Of a stretch of DNA of 64,000 bases, positions 61,237-64,000 are shown piece after piece. Source of the DNA: Sva-07 sp942492715 (GTDB lineage Bacteria; Actinomycetota; Acidimicrobiia; Acidimicrobiales; Ilumatobacteraceae); contig CALOFW010000017.1 in assembly GCA_942492715.1 (NCBI GenBank), forward strand, positions 434,001-498,000, given 5' to 3'. How positions within the stretch are numbered: the first letter of the stretch is position 1; each line of letters begins with the position of its first letter. The position numbers and the translations under genes were made by a program. The notes beneath the pieces are model-generated. The model worked only from the letters and a program-made list of their open reading frames with translations, was not told where the DNA came from and searched no databases.

Positions 61237-62124
61237 TCAGTCGTTCTTCTTGCCCTTGCCCTGGTTGCCGTTGTTGCCGTTGCCCTTGTTCTGGTTGCCG
61301 TTGTCCTTCTTGCCGTTGTTCTCTCGAGCTTCAGGAGTGGCCTTGCGAGTCGTCTCCTCGTGGTCGTCATCATCGGACTCGTCGTCGGACTCGTGGTCGT
61401 CCGAGTCGTGATCGTCCGAGTCGTGATCGTCCGAGTCGTGATCGTCCGAGTCGTGATCGTCCGAGTCGTGATCGTCCGAGTCGTGATCGTCCGAGTCGTG
61501 ATCGTCCGAGTCGTGATCGTCCGAGTCGTCGTCGATCTTGCCGCACTTCGAGTGCGCCGCGTCGGTGACCGTGGCCCAGTCGGCCCCCTCGGGCAGCTCG
61601 AGGACACCTCGGGCGACCGCGCTCACGGTCTTGCCATGGTTCCCGTCGGCGCAGTACGCCTCGTTGAACGGCGTCTCGGGGTACGGGTCCTCGATGGGCC
61701 CCCCTTCTGCCCCCTCGGTCCCCTCTTCCGCCTCGGCCGCCCCCTCGGCGGCCTCGACCGCCCCTTCCACTTCCTCCGTCTCTTCTTCCGCCTGAGCCGC
61801 AGCCTCCGCAGCCGCCTCGGCCTCCGCAGCCTCAGCCGCCTCCGCAGCCTCAGCCGCCTCCTCAGCAGCAGCCGCCTCCGCAGCCTCAGCCTCAGCCTCC
61901 GCAGCCTCAGCCGCCGCCTCAGCAGCCTCAGCAGCCTCAGCCGCCGCCTGAGCCTCTGCAGCCGCGGCTGCCTCGTCCTCGGCGGCCTGTTGCTCGGTCG
62001 CCTCGACGTACTTGTCGATGTCATCCGGGCCGACGAGCGTCGGGCTTGCAGCGGCAACGCCGCCGAATCCGATGAGGCCGGCGGCGATGATGGTGGCAAC
62101 GCGGGTGCGTCGTGAACTGAACAT
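61237..62124 (-). CDS. Repeat-rich exported/membrane protein coupled to sigma factor; 5' part frameshifted
   Basis: From the ATG at 62124 the frame encodes 295 residues: a signal/transmembrane segment (VATIIAAGLIGFGGVAAA), an Ala/Glu-rich helical region of about 110 residues, a short domain with two cysteines (YCADGNHGKTV and SKCGKI), nine DSDDH repeats and an Asn/Gly/Lys-rich tail. The frame is open further upstream and encodes LGTLRQPATPAELASEPEMVELMATTHRHAKGTTMFSS, which fits the N-terminal half of sigma-linked membrane proteins. The natural start at 62266, overlapping the sigma stop, is out of frame because of a 10-bp duplication. GGGGA precedes 62124, so internal initiation is possible. 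Confidence 0.75.
   Translation of the reverse strand: MFSSRRTRVATIIAAGLIGFGGVAAASPTLVGPDDIDKYVEATEQQAAEDEAAAAAEAQAAAEAAEAAEAAAEAAEAEAEAAEAAAAEEAAEAAEAAEAAEAEAAAEAAAQAEEETEEVEGAVEAAEGAAEAEEGTEGAEGGPIEDPYPETPFNEAYCADGNHGKTVSAVARGVLELPEGADWATVTDAAHSKCGKIDDDSDDHDSDDHDSDDHDSDDHDSDDHDSDDHDSDDHDSDDHDSDDHESDDESDDDDHEETTRKATPEARENNGKKDNGNQNKGNGNNGNQGKGKKND
61393..61527 (-). repeat. Nine tandem 15-bp repeats encoding DSDDH
   Basis: Nine consecutive 15-bp units (GTGATCGTCCGAGTC on the plus strand; the first has one substitution) encode (Asp-Ser-Asp-Asp-His)9. Near-perfect identity suggests recent expansion by slippage. The acidic/histidine text could bind divalent metal. Confidence 0.92.
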
Positions 62125-62237
62125 GGTGGTCCCCTTTGCGTGGCGATGGGTCGTCGCCATGAGTTCGACCATCTCCGGCTCCGAGGCGAGTTCGGCCGGT
62201 GTCGCCGGTTGGCGCAACGTACCGAGCAGGCCGTCGA

Positions 62238-62257
62238 GTTCGTCGAAGTTCGTCGAA
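62238..62257 (-). repeat. 10-bp tandem duplication causing a frameshift
   Basis: GTTCGTCGAA occurs at 62238-62247 and again at 62248-62257, seven bases after the ATG at 62266-62264. With one copy removed the reading frame from 62266 runs without interruption into the downstream membrane protein. Confidence 0.75.
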
Positions 62258-62262
62258 ATCGC

Positions 62263-62820
62263 TCATGACACCCTCTTGATCGCTACGTGCGGCTCGTCTG
62301 TTACAACCAATTTCCGGCGCAGGCGGGCGAGCCCGCGATGGACCAGCACCCGAACGTTGCCCTCCGAGACTCCCATCACCGCCGCGACGTCGGCGATCGG
62401 GAGGTCGTTCACCACGCGCAGCATCACCGCTTCGGCGAGATTGTCGGGCAGCGTGGCGACCATGGCGATCGCTCGATCGAGGGACGCGTCACGGTCGTGC
62501 TCCACATCGGCGCCGGCCGCATGATCTGCGGCCCGGATGGCAACGCCGCTACGCCGCACCGATCGGCGGATCTCGTCGACGCTGCGACGGTGACCGATGG
62601 TGAACAGCCAGCGCCGGAAGTCGTCGGCACCTCCGTCGAACCGCTCGATCGAACGGGCGACGTCGACCCAGACCTGCGAGGCGACATCCTCCGGCGCCGT
62701 GACGCGTCGGGCGCGGAGATAGCGGAGCAGCGGCGCGTGATGCGTCCGCCACAACTCGGCCAGCGCATCGCGCTTGCCGGCCCGGGCGTCGTCGAACAAC
62801 GTCGTCGAGCGGGCCGGCAT
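62263..62820 (-). CDS. ECF-type RNA polymerase sigma factor
   Basis: 185-residue sigma factor. Region 2 is LAELWRTHHAPLLRYLRARRVTAPEDVASQVWVDVARSIERFDGGADDFRRWLFTIGHRRSVDEIRR. Region 4 is LPDNLAEAVMLRVVNDLPIADVAAVMGVSEGNVRVLVHRGLARLRRKL. The stop overlaps the ATG at 62266 (ATGA) of the expected membrane partner. Target genes are unknown. Confidence 0.92.
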   Translation of the reverse strand: MPARSTTLFDDARAGKRDALAELWRTHHAPLLRYLRARRVTAPEDVASQVWVDVARSIERFDGGADDFRRWLFTIGHRRSVDEIRRSVRRSGVAIRAADHAAGADVEHDRDASLDRAIAMVATLPDNLAEAVMLRVVNDLPIADVAAVMGVSEGNVRVLVHRGLARLRRKLVVTDEPHVAIKRVS

Positions 62821-62863
62821 GCGCTGATATCGGCACGCATCGCCGACGACTTGAGCGAATTCC

Positions 62864-63232
62864 TCACCGACGACGTACGAGCAGCACCAGGGTGGTGCAC
62901 ACGGCGAAGATGCCGGCGAGCACCTGGCCGCCCTTGAGCAGCCGGTTGACGTCGACGGTCGGCTTCCACACGACCGAGCCGTTGCGCACCTCGTAGACGC
63001 CGATCGGATTCACCTTCAGCCCGAACCCGGTGCCGAACCCTCCACCGCCGACGTCGTTCTCGTCCGTTCCCTCGCCGCCTCCTCCGCCGGCACCGCCGGA
63101 CACACGGGCGACCGGGATCACTGTCACACCGTCGAGTTCGACCGGGTCGCCGTAGCACCGCCGCACCGACAGCGAGTCGTGCGTTCCCTTGATCGACTCG
63201 AGCACCTCGTCCTTGGACATCCGGTCCTGCAT
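62864..63232 (-). CDS. GerW/YtfJ-like sporulation-family protein
   Basis: 122-residue protein. The N-terminal part (SVRRCYGDPVELDGVTVIPVARVSGGAGGGGGEG) matches the YtfJ/GerW family, followed by FGTGFGLKVNPIGVYEVRNGSVVWKPTVDVNR and a C-terminal transmembrane segment (VLAGIFAVCTTLVLLV). In Firmicutes the family is required for spore germination; in non-sporulating actinobacteria its role is unknown. The ATG at 63232 follows AGGAGG by 5 bp. Confidence 0.85.
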   Translation of the reverse strand: MQDRMSKDEVLESIKGTHDSLSVRRCYGDPVELDGVTVIPVARVSGGAGGGGGEGTDENDVGGGGFGTGFGLKVNPIGVYEVRNGSVVWKPTVDVNRLLKGGQVLAGIFAVCTTLVLLVRRR

Positions 63233-63359
63233 CGCAACCTCCTCAGCATGGCCTTCTCGATCGACGGTACGGGACCGGGTTCGACACCTCAAGGGTCGAT
63301 CGTCACCCTCGTCACCGAATCGTCGCCGCCGGCTCGATCTGCTCGCTACCGTCGACGCC

Positions 63360-64000
63360 ATGCGCATCTTCTTCACCGGTGGCAGCGGCAAGGCCGGGCG
63401 CCACGCGATCGAATACCTCGTCGATCAGGGCCACGAGGTGACCAACGGCGACCTCGTGCCCGCCGGGCTCGACCGCGTACCCGACCTGCGCGTCGACCTC
63501 ACCGACGCCGGCCAGGTGTTCAACGCGCTCTCGGCCTACGCCCGCCACCGCGAACTCGACGCCGGCACCGGTGTGCCGCGCTACGACGCGGTCGTGCACT
63601 TCGCAGCGGTGCCGGCGATCCTGATCCGGCCAGACAACGAGACGTACCGGGTCAACACACTCAGCACGTACAACGTGCTCGACGCGGCGGTGAAGCTGGG
63701 CATCCCGAAGGTGATCTTCGCCAGCTCGGAGACCACGTACGGCGTCTGTTTCGCCGACGGGGAGGTCAAGCCGCAGTACGTGCCGGTCGACGAGGAACAC
63801 CCGACCGTGCCCGAGGACAGTTACGCGATGTCGAAGGTGGTCAACGAGGTGACCGCACGGTCGTTCCAGGCCCGGTCGGGCATCGACGTCTACGGGCTGC
63901 GGATCAACAACGTGATCGAGCCGCACGAGTACGCCACGAAGTTCCCGGCGTTCGTCGCCGATCCGGCGTTGCGCCGCCGCAACATCTTCGCCTACATCGA
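63360..64000 (+). CDS. NAD-dependent epimerase/dehydratase (3' end outside window)
   Basis: Extended SDR, 213 residues visible. The NAD motif is FFTGGSGKAGRHAIEYL (4-20) in the usual GxxGxxG form, the substrate strand is VVHFAAVPAIL, and the catalytic set is Ser-Ser in FASSETTYG and Tyr-Lys in EDSYAMSKVVNE. Such enzymes interconvert or dehydrate nucleotide sugars or similar substrates. The gene runs off the right edge. Confidence 0.9.
   Translation, partial: MRIFFTGGSGKAGRHAIEYLVDQGHEVTNGDLVPAGLDRVPDLRVDLTDAGQVFNALSAYARHRELDAGTGVPRYDAVVHFAAVPAILIRPDNETYRVNTLSTYNVLDAAVKLGIPKVIFASSETTYGVCFADGEVKPQYVPVDEEHPTVPEDSYAMSKVVNEVTARSFQARSGIDVYGLRINNVIEPHEYATKFPAFVADPALRRRNIFAYI

Noticed and set aside
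61393..61527. CRISPR-like short tandem repeat
   Set aside because: Units are contiguous 15-mers without spacers and are in frame as DSDDH, so it is a coding tandem repeat.

Overview
The window is a high-GC, gene-dense stretch of actinobacterial chromosome. An F420-type LLM oxidoreductase, a PPOX-class flavin/deazaflavin protein, a TIGR03085-like (mycothiol-type DinB fold) protein, a GerW-like protein and many ATGA-coupled genes point to an actinomycete. The gene mix (dimethylglycine/sarcosine dehydrogenase, arylsulfatase, acyl-CoA dehydrogenases, a giant GH16 glucanase) suits a marine or aquatic heterotroph, and I infer an Acidimicrobiia (Ilumatobacter-like) source. That placement is inference; no rRNA gene is present.

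Layout. 1-5.6 kb: a truncated acyl-CoA dehydrogenase, a PadR regulator with a clear promoter/operator, a molybdenum hydroxylase, then about 0.9 kb of decayed sequence. 5.6-13.2 kb (minus): an apparent operon running from a type VII-like FtsK/EssC ATPase through an N-carbamoyl-D-amino-acid-hydrolase-like amidase and a membrane-anchored protein to a Fur-family regulator. It diverges from a sigma-region-4-like regulator. 14-17.8 kb: a crotonase, an LLM oxidoreductase, a TIGR03085-like protein, an SDR and a TetR regulator. 17.9-24.5 kb: accessory region with tRNA-Lys, a dead transposase gene, several small stand-alone enzymes (SnoaL, GNAT, VOC, S33 hydrolase, SRPBCC) and a Phd/Doc-type toxin-antitoxin pair. 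24.5-34.9 kb: malic enzyme, covalent-flavin dimethylglycine/sarcosine dehydrogenase, an ABC/FtsX exporter, a lipoprotein/ECF sigma/anti-sigma-like operon and an MscS channel. 35.1-40.2 kb: one 1,694-residue secreted GH16 protein of unusual nested architecture. 40.4-50.3 kb: PPOX protein, a leaderless cyclase/STAND-like regulator, a second ABC/FtsX pair and a 1,142-residue glycosidase-like protein. 50.3-64 kb: oxidoreductase, thioesterase, a cascade of overlapping micro-ORFs leading to a PAP2 phosphatase, YihY-like protein, acyl-CoA dehydrogenase, glutamate-synthase-like flavoprotein, crotonase, sulfatase, universal stress protein, acyltransferase, a sigma factor with a repeat-rich membrane partner, a GerW-like protein and a truncated epimerase.

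Most notable: (i) a 31-bp perfect palindrome present twice, once supplying the C-termini and stop codons of two convergent genes, with a diverged relative forming a long hairpin over a ribosome binding site; (ii) the GH16 catalytic domain lodged inside a loop of a CBM11-like jelly roll; (iii) a 10-bp tandem duplication that appears to knock the sigma-coupled membrane protein out of frame; (iv) micro-ORFs chained by ATGA overlaps; (v) a leaderless cyclase gene whose ATPase P-loop lacks its lysine. No CRISPR array, rRNA gene or complete insertion sequence was seen.
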